In this document: positions 1-6,674 of the stretch, one piece after another | Layout of the letters: every line of letters begins with the position of its first letter | Numbering within the stretch: the first letter of the stretch is position 1 | Source: an uncultured Selenomonadales bacterium | Lineage (GTDB): Bacteria > Bacillota > Negativicutes > Selenomonadales > Selenomonadaceae | Direction: 5' to 3' | DNA: 13,169 nucleotides | Assembly: GCA_947305445.1 (NCBI GenBank) | Contig: CAMZDU010000003.1 | Coordinates: forward strand, 1-13,169 | The notes under the pieces: model-generated | Database searches by the model: none | Seen by the model: the letters and a program-made list of their open reading frames with translations, nothing else | Told to the model about the DNA's origin: nothing | Position numbers and translations under genes: made by a program

Positions 1-1972
1 TTTTGTCGCGGAACAGGAAGCCGGCAAAGAGAAAGTCGAAGGCGCACTGCTTGACAAAATTTTGGCGCGGCAATTCGATATGGTTGCTTACCTTGCCAAC
101 GACAGATACAGCGTAGTAGTCGGCGACGCCACGATTATCAGCAAAGGTTCAATCTTCCCGACGACCCGCGAAGGCGTTTACGACGACTACTTAAAGAATC
201 AAGTTATCCCCGTGCTTGACGGCGACGACGCGCTGAAAAAAAATCTCGGCGACGCGCTGAGCCTCTCGACAATCCGCGACAAGCTCAAGACTGCCGAGCC
301 TTACGTCGTCAACATTGCGTGCAACATCGGCGGCGAAATTTTTTATAAGCGGCTGGACTTCTACGCAATCGATCCCCGCGCAGATTTTTTCATCGTGTTG
401 AAGAGCGACACGACCGACCTTCAACGCAAACAGCTTGAGCAGAACGCACGCCTTAAAGAAGCGTTGACGGTTGCCAAGCAAGCCAACGTCGCAAAGACTG
501 CGTTCCTGTCGCGCATGAGCCACGAAATTCGCACGCCCATGAACGCAATCATCGGCCTCGACAACATTGCTCTGCACGACAAAGATTTGACACCGACACT
601 TCGCGGCCACCTGGAAAAAATCGGATCGAGCGCACGTTACTTGCTGTCAATCATAAACGACATACTCGACATGAGCCGAATTGAGAGCGGCCGCATGAGT
701 TTCCGCAACGAAGAATTTTCTTTTACGTCGTTCGTCTACCAGATTAACACGATTGTCGACGGGCAATGCAAAGACAAAGGCTTAACGTACAACTGCGAAC
801 TGCGCGGCGACATCGGCAAATATTATATCGGCGACGACACGAAGCTTGAGCAGGTGCTTATAAATATTCTCGGCAACGCGGTCAAGTTCACGGACGTTGG
901 CGGCTCCGTCACGCTGATTATCGAGTGCACCGCGCAATTTGACGGACAATCGAATTTCCGCTTCACAATCCGCGACACGGGTATCGGCATGAACAAAGAC
1001 TATCTGCCGCGCATTTTTGAACCGTTCAGCCAGGAAGACGACACGACCACTTCAAAATACGGCGGCTCCGGCCTCGGACTGGCCATCACGAAAAATATCG
1101 TGCAGATGATGAACGGCACGATTGAAGTCGATTCGACCAAGGGCGTCGGCACAACTTTTGTCATCAACATTCCGCTGAAAGATTCGGCGCGCGGCGAAGG
1201 CGACGACGTTCACGAGATGCGCCCGCAAGATTTTTCGGTGCTGATTGTCGACGACGAACCGCTTGCCCGCGAGCACGCTCAATCCGTTCTCGAAGAAGTC
1301 GGCATTTCGTCGGACACCTGCGAAAGCGGCGCGGAGGCCATTGAACTTGTCAAACTGCGCCACGCCCGCCGCGAGGATTACAACTTAATAATCATCGATT
1401 GGCTTATGCCCGACAAAGACGGAATTGCCGTCACCCGCGAGATTCGTGAAATTCTCGGCTCGGACACGGCGGTTATCGTCCTCACGGCTTATGATTGGTA
1501 CGAAGTCGAAGAGGAGGCTTTAAAGGCCGGCGTCGATGCGTTCATGGCCAAACCGCTCGCCTCGACCAACGCGCTTTACGAATTCCGTCAAGCTTTCAGT
1601 CGCAAGCGGCAGATACTCCCCGATAAAAAAGTCGTCGACCTCACCGGCAGAAAAATTCTTGTCGCGGAAGATATGCCCGTCAACGCCGAAATTATGATGA
1701 TGATTCTGGAGATGCGCGGCATGATTTCCGACCACGCCGAGAACGGGAAAATTGCTGTCGAAAAGTTTGCCGCCTCGCCCGCAGGATTTTACGACGCTAT
1801 ACTCATGGATATTCGCATGCCGGTCATGGACGGTTTGAAAGCAACCGCCGCGATTCGTGCACTCGATCACCCCGACGCGAAGACTGTGCCGATTATCGCA
1901 ATGACTGCCAATGCCTTCGACGAGGACGTTCAACGCTCGCTCAAGGCCGGCATGAACGCTCACCTTACATAG
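1..1972 (+). CDS. Hybrid sensor histidine kinase with two receiver domains (5' end outside window; ends at an in-frame TAG)
   Basis: The frame is open to the left edge, so the true start lies upstream. Codon phase begins at base 2. The visible part starts with a sensory region that I cannot assign (possibly PAS-like). The kinase core follows: H-box SHEIRTP with His at 521-523, N-box around 839-889 (LEQVLINILGNAVKFT), G1 DTGIG at 974, F-box FEPFSQED, and G2 GGSGLGLAI near 1061. Two receiver domains come next: the first has VLIVDDEP, phospho-acceptor Asp at 1397-1399 and a C-terminal AKPL; the second has ILVAEDMPVN and Asp at 1808-1810 in MDIRMP. By family knowledge it autophosphorylates on His and relays to Asp; the signal is unknown. 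The second receiver stops at ...MNAHLT, where K-P is expected, because of TAG at 1970-1972. The same frame then continues PADPEQLYKTLQELIHD to TAA at 2024-2026. The architecture is certain; whether the last receiver works is doubtful. Confidence 0.93.
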   Translation, partial: FVAEQEAGKEKVEGALLDKILARQFDMVAYLANDRYSVVVGDATIISKGSIFPTTREGVYDDYLKNQVIPVLDGDDALKKNLGDALSLSTIRDKLKTAEPYVVNIACNIGGEIFYKRLDFYAIDPRADFFIVLKSDTTDLQRKQLEQNARLKEALTVAKQANVAKTAFLSRMSHEIRTPMNAIIGLDNIALHDKDLTPTLRGHLEKIGSSARYLLSIINDILDMSRIESGRMSFRNEEFSFTSFVYQINTIVDGQCKDKGLTYNCELRGDIGKYYIGDDTKLEQVLINILGNAVKFTDVGGSVTLIIECTAQFDGQSNFRFTIRDTGIGMNKDYLPRIFEPFSQEDDTTTSKYGGSGLGLAITKNIVQMMNGTIEVDSTKGVGTTFVINIPLKDSARGEGDDVHEMRPQDFSVLIVDDEPLAREHAQSVLEEVGISSDTCESGAEAIELVKLRHARREDYNLIIIDWLMPDKDGIAVTREIREILGSDTAVIVLTAYDWYEVEEEALKAGVDAFMAKPLASTNALYEFRQAFSRKRQILPDKKVVDLTGRKILVAEDMPVNAEIMMMILEMRGMISDHAENGKIAVEKFAASPAGFYDAILMDIRMPVMDGLKATAAIRALDHPDAKTVPIIAMTANAFDEDVQRSLKAGMNAHLT

Positions 1973-2026
1973 CCCGCCGACCCCGAACAGCTTTACAAGA
2001 CATTGCAGGAATTGATTCATGATTAA
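1973..2026 (+). pseudogene. Severed C-terminal tail of the sensor kinase's last receiver domain
   Basis: These 17 codons plus TAA are in frame with the kinase. They encode PADPEQLYKTLQELIHD, a typical receiver beta5-alpha5 ending after the conserved Lys-Pro. The Lys codon itself is TAG (1970-1972), one substitution from AAG. Nothing in the tail has decayed, so the stop is either recent, a sequencing error, or read through. The TAA overlaps the ATG of the next gene (2019) by 8 bases, the usual layout for translational coupling. Confidence 0.8.
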
Positions 2027-2888
2027 TTGCGGACTGATTATCCCAACGCTTAACGCCGGCGCACAATTCCGTACGTTGCTTGAACAAATTGCCGCGCAAT
2101 CTTTGCCGACGAAAAAATTAATCGTCGACTCGGAGTCGTCGGACGATACGGCAAGCCTTGCAAAAAAATCCGGCTTGGAAGTTTTGACAATCCCGCGCAA
2201 AAATTTCAATCACGGCGCAACCAGACAGCTTGCACTGGAAATTTTACTTGAGCGCGAGCCGCTCGACGTGATAATTTTTTTGACGCAGGACGTTTTGTTG
2301 CGCGAAGACGACTCGCTTGCAAAGCTCGTGAAAATTTTTGGCGAAGATTCGACTGTCGGCTTGAGCTACGGAAGGCAACTCCCCCACGCGAACGCGACCA
2401 ACGAAGCGAAATTTTTGCGGGCGTTCAACTACCCCGAAGACAGTCAGTTGCGCTCCTTCGACGACAGAAAAATTTTCGGACTAAAGACGGCGTTTGCGTC
2501 GAATTCGTTCGCGGCTTACAGAGCCGGCGCGCTAAAAGACGTCGGCGGTTTTCCGTCGCACGTGCCGCTTTGCGAGGATATGTACGTTGCGGCGAAAATG
2601 TTGCTTGCCGGCTGGAAAATTTTTTATGCGGCGGAGGCGCAGGTTTTTCACTCGCACAACTACACTGCCGCGCAGGAATTCCGCCGTTATGTCGAGATTG
2701 GCAAATTTCACGCGCAGGAACCTTGGATTCGCGAGACTTTCGGTTCGGCTGAAGGTGCCGGAAAAAAATTCGTCTTGATGAAACTTGCCGCGCTTGCAAA
2801 AAAAAATCCTGTCGACTGCTTCGGCGCAATCTTCAGGGACGCGGCAAAATTTTTCGGCTACCGACTTGGCAGACTTATGTTTAATTAG
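2019..2888 (+). CDS. Family 2 glycosyltransferase, rhamnosyltransferase-like
   Basis: A 289-residue GT-A-fold protein. The N-terminal motif IIPTLNAG (7-14) is followed by DSESSDDT (37-44), the nucleotide-sugar-binding part of GT2 enzymes. NHGATRQ (64-70) resembles the HGATRN motif of rhamnosyltransferases. TQD (89-91) is in the place of the metal-binding DxD, and C-E-D (185-187) supplies the likely catalytic base. No membrane segment is evident, so it probably acts at the cytoplasmic face on a lipid-linked or surface glycan. The donor sugar cannot be read from sequence. The ATG follows an AGGAA Shine-Dalgarno (2007-2011) by 7 bases and overlaps the original kinase stop TAA (2024-2026), indicating an operon with the kinase. 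The frame ends in TAG. The family call is firm; the rhamnose specificity is a guess from motif similarity. Confidence 0.88.
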   Translation: MINCGLIIPTLNAGAQFRTLLEQIAAQSLPTKKLIVDSESSDDTASLAKKSGLEVLTIPRKNFNHGATRQLALEILLEREPLDVIIFLTQDVLLREDDSLAKLVKIFGEDSTVGLSYGRQLPHANATNEAKFLRAFNYPEDSQLRSFDDRKIFGLKTAFASNSFAAYRAGALKDVGGFPSHVPLCEDMYVAAKMLLAGWKIFYAAEAQVFHSHNYTAAQEFRRYVEIGKFHAQEPWIRETFGSAEGAGKKFVLMKLAALAKKNPVDCFGAIFRDAAKFFGYRLGRLMFN

Positions 2889-2905
2889 GAATCATGATTC
2901 GGAGT

Positions 2906-2927
2906 GTGTTGTTGACGGCGACAACAC
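2906..2927. repeat. Hairpin between convergent genes, part of the AATTAGGAAT repeat family
   Basis: GTGTTGTTG and CGACAACAC face each other across a 4-base loop (ACGG), giving 9 pairs including one G-U. It follows a copy of AATTAGGAAT (2883-2892) that overlaps the glycosyltransferase stop codon. The same arm, GTGTTGTCG, recurs at 4837-4845 downstream of another AATTAGGAAT. It sits between two convergent gene ends but has no T-run on either strand, so a role as an intrinsic terminator is only possible. Confidence 0.5.
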
Positions 2928-2952
2928 TACATAGCAGGCGAAGCGCAAAGAG

Positions 2953-4050
2953 TTATTGCAGGTGTTGTTTGAGTTTAAGAATCCTGCGGACTGATTCGTT
3001 GATGCGTTCCTCGGAAATTTCGCCGCGTTTTACGGCGTCGAGAATGCTGTTGTAAATAATTTGCTGGCTCTCGTAATCGTGACAGACAAGCGCGATGTCT
3101 CCGCCTGCCGAAATTGTTTGCACACCAAGCGTCGACAAGTCGACGTGTTTTTTTATTGCGCCCATTTCAAGGTCGTCGGTAATCACCACGCCGCCAAAGT
3201 TCATCTCGTTGCGCAAAAGTTCGGTCATCACGGCGGGTGACAGGCTCGCGGAGTTCACGGGGTCAAGTGCGTCGTACTTCAAATGTCCGACCATAATCAT
3301 AAAGCGCGAATTGTCGTGCGCGTCGATAATTTTTTTGAACGGCAACAGCTCTTCGGCGTAGAGAGTTGTCTTGTCCGCGTCAATGGTTGAAACTTCCACG
3401 TGAGAATCAAGCGTGCCTTTGCCGATGCCGGGAAAATGTTTCAGCGTGTACAGAAAATTTTCCGACTCATAACCTTGAGCGGCGGCGTTGACGAATTCGG
3501 CGACGAGTTGCGGATTGTCGCTGAAAGAGCGCGTGTCGTTGCTACCGACGTCAGCCACGGGCGCAAAATTTATGTTGACGCCGACACTGCGCAAAAGCTC
3601 GGCGTTGTATTTTGCCCAATATGTCGCGGCGGAAATATCGCCGTCAAAACCGATGTCTGCTTGCGCGGGCGCGGGCGGCAAAAAATTTCTGCCGCGAGCG
3701 ACGCGACCGCCCTCCTCGTCAAGCGCGACGAACAACGGAAATTTTTGATTGGCAACGGCTTGAATGTCGTCGACGAGCCGTTTAGTTTGCGCGAGGTTCT
3801 CCATGTTCCTATCGAAGAGAATCACGCCGCCGAAGTGAAAATTGTCAAGCGAGTATCTGATATCGTCGTTAAGCTCGGTGCCGTAAAAACCAATCATAAT
3901 CATTTGCCCGACTTTTTCGGCAAGCGTCATGGAGTTCAACTGCTCTTCAATCGGGTCGGGCGGCGGCAATACTTCGGCTTTGAGTTCGCGAACTTCGCCA
4001 CAGCCCGCGCAGATGATTGCCGCGATTATCAGTACAAGGAAATTTTTCAT
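2953..4050 (-). CDS. nagZ: Beta-N-acetylglucosaminidase, glycoside hydrolase family 3 (NagZ-like lipoprotein)
   Basis: 365 residues. The N-terminus (2-17, MKNF then a hydrophobic run ending CAGC) looks like a lipoprotein signal with the lipidated Cys at 17. Cys at the -3 position instead of Leu is atypical. The GH3 barrel begins at about residue 35 and shows DEEGGRV (111-117), KHFPG (204-208), the catalytic-loop DSH (215-217, the Asp-His dyad of NagZ enzymes), and the probable nucleophile Asp292 in ITDDLEM. By family knowledge it removes GlcNAc from muropeptides during peptidoglycan recycling; the lipid anchor places it outside the cytoplasmic membrane. The loop reads KHFPGIGKG where the family usually has KHFPGHGDT. 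The ATG lies 4 bases after the stop of the upstream membrane protein, with GGAG inside that gene's end, so the two are probably translated from one mRNA. A broader GH3 beta-hexosidase role is the alternative. Confidence 0.88.
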   Translation of the reverse strand: MKNFLVLIIAAIICAGCGEVRELKAEVLPPPDPIEEQLNSMTLAEKVGQMIMIGFYGTELNDDIRYSLDNFHFGGVILFDRNMENLAQTKRLVDDIQAVANQKFPLFVALDEEGGRVARGRNFLPPAPAQADIGFDGDISAATYWAKYNAELLRSVGVNINFAPVADVGSNDTRSFSDNPQLVAEFVNAAAQGYESENFLYTLKHFPGIGKGTLDSHVEVSTIDADKTTLYAEELLPFKKIIDAHDNSRFMIMVGHLKYDALDPVNSASLSPAVMTELLRNEMNFGGVVITDDLEMGAIKKHVDLSTLGVQTISAGGDIALVCHDYESQQIIYNSILDAVKRGEISEERINESVRRILKLKQHLQ

Positions 4051-4054
4051 GTCG

Positions 4055-4750
4055 TCAACGCTCCAAATTCACAACGCCGGGATTTTTGACAATCCAGCCC
4101 TTGAGCGGGTCTTGAATCAAAATCGCGGGCAACTTGGTCGAATACTTATTGTAGACACCGCCTTCGTAATTAAGCGCGAAAACATCTTTAATGCCGCTGT
4201 TCTCGTGCAAGTCTTCGTCGTAAGGATTCATCGGGTTGGGGACAACGGCATATTCTTCGCCGGAGCATTTAAACGCCCAATAGAGACTGTCCTTGGCGTC
4301 GATTGCTGGTCGGAAAGTCATCGCGTTGCTGTAGGTGAGAATTTTGATTTTTTTTTCGCGAATGAACCGTTCGCATTTTTTTAAGTAGCCGCGAACGCTC
4401 GGATCGGCGGCAAGCTGATTATACTCTTCGATAAAATTTAGCCACGGGACTTGCGGAGCGAGCGGCGTAATTTTTTCGTTGCGCGGCTCGTTCAAGTCAA
4501 TGCCGAACGGTTCGATTTGCGGCACGTCGTCCACGACCGTCGGTTGACGCATCTGACTAAATTTTTTGTCGAGTGTGGCGAGAGTTTTTTTCACACGCGA
4601 CAGCTCCGATTGAATGCGTTCGAGTTCGTCGGACTTGCGGTTGTTGCTTGACCAAAGATAGGCCACCGCGAACAGCAACAGCACGCTAAGCCCCAATGCG
4701 AGGAAATTAAGCACGCTCAAAAACATCGGCGACAACACGGCCTCTTCCAT
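4055..4750 (-). CDS. Membrane-anchored coiled-coil protein of unknown function
   Basis: A 231-residue protein I do not recognise. Residues about 10-33 form one hydrophobic membrane segment. A charged, heptad-like stretch follows at about 38-66 (KSDELERIQSELSRVKKTL and onward), predicted as a short coiled coil. A proline-containing linker leads to a globular C-terminal domain (about 100-231) with several Trp/Tyr residues and no known catalytic motif. The N-terminus has no cleavable signal pattern, so it is probably a single-pass anchored protein; which side the domain faces is unresolved. The start is well supported by AGGAGG about 9 bases upstream of the ATG. It ends 4 bases before nagZ, suggesting co-expression and a possible link to the cell wall, but that is context only. 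Confidence 0.8.
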   Translation of the reverse strand: MEEAVLSPMFLSVLNFLALGLSVLLLFAVAYLWSSNNRKSDELERIQSELSRVKKTLATLDKKFSQMRQPTVVDDVPQIEPFGIDLNEPRNEKITPLAPQVPWLNFIEEYNQLAADPSVRGYLKKCERFIREKKIKILTYSNAMTFRPAIDAKDSLYWAFKCSGEEYAVVPNPMNPYDEDLHENSGIKDVFALNYEGGVYNKYSTKLPAILIQDPLKGWIVKNPGVVNLER

Positions 4751-4798
4751 AATAACGACCTCCTCAGCGAACAGCAGATAACCCGTTGCGCTTCCTTC

Positions 4799-4873
4799 GA
4801 ATGTGGAATTAGGAATTAGAAATTTTTTGAGTTGTGGTGTTGTCGTCGCTAAATAATTCCTACTTCCACATTC
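4799..4873. repeat. Long imperfect inverted repeat with AATTAGGAAT motifs
   Basis: Left arm 4799-4818 and right arm 4854-4873 are complementary at 19 of 20 positions, with a 35-base spacer. Each arm carries or abuts AATTAGGAAT (4807-4816 forward; 4870-4879 reverse). A second nested pair, AATTAGAAATTT (4814-4825) with its exact complement at 4913-4924, encloses the same area. The spacer contains GTGTTGTCG (4837-4845), also found as a hairpin arm at 2919-2927. It lies between the unknown membrane gene and the tRNA terminator. It could be a small non-autonomous repeat element; no transposase or target duplication was identified. Confidence 0.7.
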
Positions 4874-4880
4874 CTAATTG

Positions 4881-4911
4881 AATAAAGCCCGCGCCATCAG
4901 GACGCAGGCTT
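4881..4911 (-). terminator. Probable Rho-independent terminator downstream of tRNA-Gln
   Basis: Read on the minus strand, AAGCCTGCGTCC and GGCGCGGGCTT form about 11 pairs around a 4-base loop, with one bulged U and one G-U. The U-containing tail UUUAUU follows. It begins about 12 bases after the tRNA CCA end, the expected place for tRNA termination. The tail is short, so efficiency is uncertain. Confidence 0.65.
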
Positions 4912-4923
4912 GAAATTTCTAAT

Positions 4924-4999
4924 TGGCAGGGGTAGCTGGACTCGAACCAACGCATGCCAGATTCAGAGTCTGGTGCCTTACCAACTTGGCGATACCCCT
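4924..4999 (-). tRNA. tRNA-Gln (anticodon CUG)
   Basis: A 76-base cloverleaf with encoded CCA. The acceptor arms are AGGGGTA and TACCCCT; the D-stem is GCC/GGC. The anticodon stem CCAGA/TCTGG carries loop CTCTGAA, with CTG at 4964-4966 (minus strand). The variable loop is CATGC, the T-arm is GTTGG-TTCGAGT-CCAGC, and the discriminator is G followed by CCA. The body resembles bacterial glutamine tRNAs. CUG reads only CAG codons, so a UUG-anticodon tRNA-Gln should exist elsewhere. Position 1-72 is A-U, whereas bacterial tRNA-Gln usually has U1-A72. It is a lone tRNA with its own promoter and terminator. Confidence 0.95.
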
Positions 5000-5016
5000 T
5001 CGTAAAACCGTTGTCA

Positions 5017-5045
5017 TTTATAGCACACGGCAAAAACTTTGTCAA
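5017..5045 (-). promoter_or_regulatory. Strong sigma-70-type promoter for tRNA-Gln
   Basis: On the minus strand a perfect -35 TTGACA (5040-5045) is separated by exactly 17 bases from -10 TATAAA (5017-5022). The tRNA 5' end is 17 bases beyond the -10, leaving a leader of about 10 bases. The -35 hexamer starts a few bases past the stop codon of the upstream broken gene, so the tRNA is transcribed independently. Confidence 0.85.
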
Positions 5046-5050
5046 CCGAA

Positions 5051-5730
5051 TTATTTCTTGTCCTTCTTGTCTTTTTTAGTCTTCTTATCTTTTTTATCTT
5101 TTTTATCTTTTTTATCTTTCTTGTCCTTTTTGGATTTTTTGTCGGACGCGCTGTTGTCTTTGAAACTGGCGACGCTGTAGCGGTATGTGTCGATATACTC
5201 TTTGGCAAGGTTGACGCTGTTGAGTTGAATGCTTATGCAACGACCTTCGGGCGTGCGGAAGAATGTGTAGATAAATTGACGGTCGGCAACGAATTCGCCG
5301 TCGACTTCGCCGGTTTCCTCGTTAAGAACTTCGATAGTTTCGGCGGTTATGGCATAGACGCCCTTGTTGTTTTTGGTGATGTTGACAGGTCTGGCTTCAG
5401 CAAAACCGCCATTCTTTTTTAGAGCGATAAGGTAATCGCCGATTGCGGCCGTGCTACCCTTGTTGAAGTCGGGAACACTTGAATTACATAGGCGTAGAGA
5501 ATATCGAAGCCCTCGTTGGCGAAGACGAGCATCTCGCCGCGCTTTTCAGGCTCCTGCCACGGATTTTGCACGACTGCCACAGGTTTAATCGGGCAGGCAA
5601 TCGAGAATTTGAAGTCCTCGCTGGTGTAGATGTACGGACCGTCCTCTTCGGGGGCAGGTTCCTCTGCGGCAAAGGTCGTTGTCGTTAGAATCATCATCAG
5701 CAACGCCGTCAGAAAAAAAATTTTACGCAT
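5051..5730 (-). pseudogene. Secreted protein with Lys/Asp repeat tail, interrupted by a one-base frameshift
   Basis: The gene starts at ATG 5728-5730 with GAGGTG 8 bases upstream. Its first frame encodes a signal peptide (MRKIFFLTALLMMILTTTTF, then AAEE, likely cut near AA-EE) and a domain with SEDFKFSIACP. It runs to ...AYVIQVFP, then goes out of frame and stops at 5419-5421. At GGG 5471-5473 (CCC on the coding strand) a shift of one base opens a second frame: DFNKGSTAAIGDYL, then ...QFIYTFFRTPEGRC, ending in TAA at 5051-5053. Adding one C would give about 226 residues. The repaired C-terminus is a KKD/DKK tandem tail of about 30 residues. I do not recognise the family; the SEDFKFSIACP start is loosely like PsbP/DUF1795-type secreted domains. 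It may be a real mutation or an assembly error in a homopolymer. The remainder shows no decay. Confidence 0.8.
5054..5146 (-). repeat. Nine-base tandem repeat encoding a (DKK)n tail
   Basis: On the plus strand three exact ATCTTTTTT units lie at 5087-5113, flanked by imperfect copies. On the coding strand they read GAT AAA AAA, i.e. Asp-Lys-Lys. The whole stretch encodes about nine K-K units separated by Asp, Ser or Thr, up to the stop codon. Such short-unit arrays can change length by slippage. Confidence 0.85.
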
Positions 5731-5764
5731 AAGCGGTTCACCTCGTTTGATTGTTGTCGCGAGT

Positions 5765-5793
5765 ATTGTAACCGACGCGCCGAAATTATTCAA
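5765..5793 (-). promoter_or_regulatory. Promoter for the secreted-protein gene
   Basis: On the minus strand, TTGAAT (5788-5793), a 17-base spacer and TACAAT (5765-5770) make a good sigma-70-type promoter. The -10 is 34 bases upstream of the ATG at 5730, leaving room for a short leader with GAGGTG at 5739-5744. Confidence 0.75.
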
Positions 5794-5849
5794 GAAAATT
5801 TCATTAAAAATTTTTAAAGGTTTGTTACACTCTCGGCGAGGTGAACGAC

Positions 5850-6653
5850 ATGACATTGACAGTGCTTATAGAAAACACGCGGCCGGAAGGCTCGACACTT
5901 GTGGCGGAACACGGGCTTAGCTTTTTCGTGGAAACGGCGCAGAAAAAATTTTTGTTCGACTGCGGACACACGGGCGCGGCTTGGACAAACGCACGAGCTT
6001 TGGGCGTCGACTTGTCGGCCGTGAAATTTGTCGCGCTCAGTCATTCGCATTACGACCACGCGGGCGGCTTTCCGACGCTGATTGACTTCGCGCCGATTGA
6101 AAAAATCTTCACGGGTGTGAATTTTTGGCAAGAAAAATTTTCATGCACTGACGAAAAAATTACTAATTGCCTTTATCGCGGTTGCGGTTTCGATGAAAAT
6201 TTTTTGGCGGCTCATCACATTGAGCAAATCATCTGCCGCGACGTGACGGAGATTGACGAGGACACTTGGCTTGTCGGAAATTTTAAGCGGCGTTACAAAT
6301 TCGAGACGATACCGAAAAAATTTTTGCGCGGCTCCGAAAAAATTCCCGACGACTTCAGCGACGAAATTGTTTTGGTTTTGCGCGAAGGTGACGGGCTTGC
6401 GGTGGTGACGGCGTGCGCTCATTCGGGCATTTTGAATATCGTTGCCGACGTGCGCGAAAGATTTTCTTTGCCGGTTGTCAGCGTGATTGGCGGGCTTCAC
6501 TTGACGGGCGCAACTCGCGAAAGAATTTTCCGCACGCTCGATGAGCTGAAAATTTTGGGCGTAAAAAAAATTCTGCCGTGTCATTGTTCGGGCGAAGAGT
6601 TTATGAACAATTTTACCGACAGAATTTCGACCGGCTCGGTCATTGCAATTTAA
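5850..6653 (+). CDS. Metallo-beta-lactamase-fold metal-dependent hydrolase
   Basis: 267 residues from ATG 5850. That start is preferred over GTG 5841 because GAGGTG (5838-5843) sits 6 bases before the ATG and overlaps the GTG. The metal-binding motif HSHYDH is at 65-70, in LSHSHYDHAGG. Further ligand candidates are His191 in TACAHSGILN, His217 in GGLHL and His245 in PCHCSGE. This layout matches the MBL subgroup often annotated as dihydropterin/RFA-P synthase-like hydrolases, whose real substrates are mostly unknown. It has no signal peptide, so it should be cytoplasmic. It is divergent from the secreted-protein gene and convergent with mqnA, so it is probably a single-gene unit. The fold is certain; the substrate is unknown. 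Confidence 0.88.
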   Translation: MTLTVLIENTRPEGSTLVAEHGLSFFVETAQKKFLFDCGHTGAAWTNARALGVDLSAVKFVALSHSHYDHAGGFPTLIDFAPIEKIFTGVNFWQEKFSCTDEKITNCLYRGCGFDENFLAAHHIEQIICRDVTEIDEDTWLVGNFKRRYKFETIPKKFLRGSEKIPDDFSDEIVLVLREGDGLAVVTACAHSGILNIVADVRERFSLPVVSVIGGLHLTGATRERIFRTLDELKILGVKKILPCHCSGEEFMNNFTDRISTGSVIAI

Positions 6654-6674
6654 CCAAATAGCACAAGAATTCAC

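Noticed and set aside
62..64. TTG as the start of the sensor kinase
   Set aside because: The frame is open through base 2 with plausible protein sequence and there is no ribosome-binding site. The gene begins outside the window.
5087..5113. Regular tandem units considered as a CRISPR or regulatory repeat
   Set aside because: The units are 9 bases, contiguous and in codon phase, with no spacers. They are coding.
5014..5208. Minus-strand 64-residue basic open frame
   Set aside because: It is a shifted reading of the same Lys/Asp tail. The frame that joins the upstream protein sequence is a different one, ending at 5051.
5039..5422. Plus-strand open frame with a Phe/Leu-rich N-terminus
   Set aside because: It is the antisense of the Lys/Asp repeat tail and second frame of the secreted-protein gene. 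The hydrophobic look comes from TTT codons opposite AAA.
5800..5838. Possible plus-strand promoter for the metallohydrolase (TACACT at 5826-5831)
   Set aside because: No acceptable -35, and the transcript would start on top of the Shine-Dalgarno. The true promoter is not resolved.
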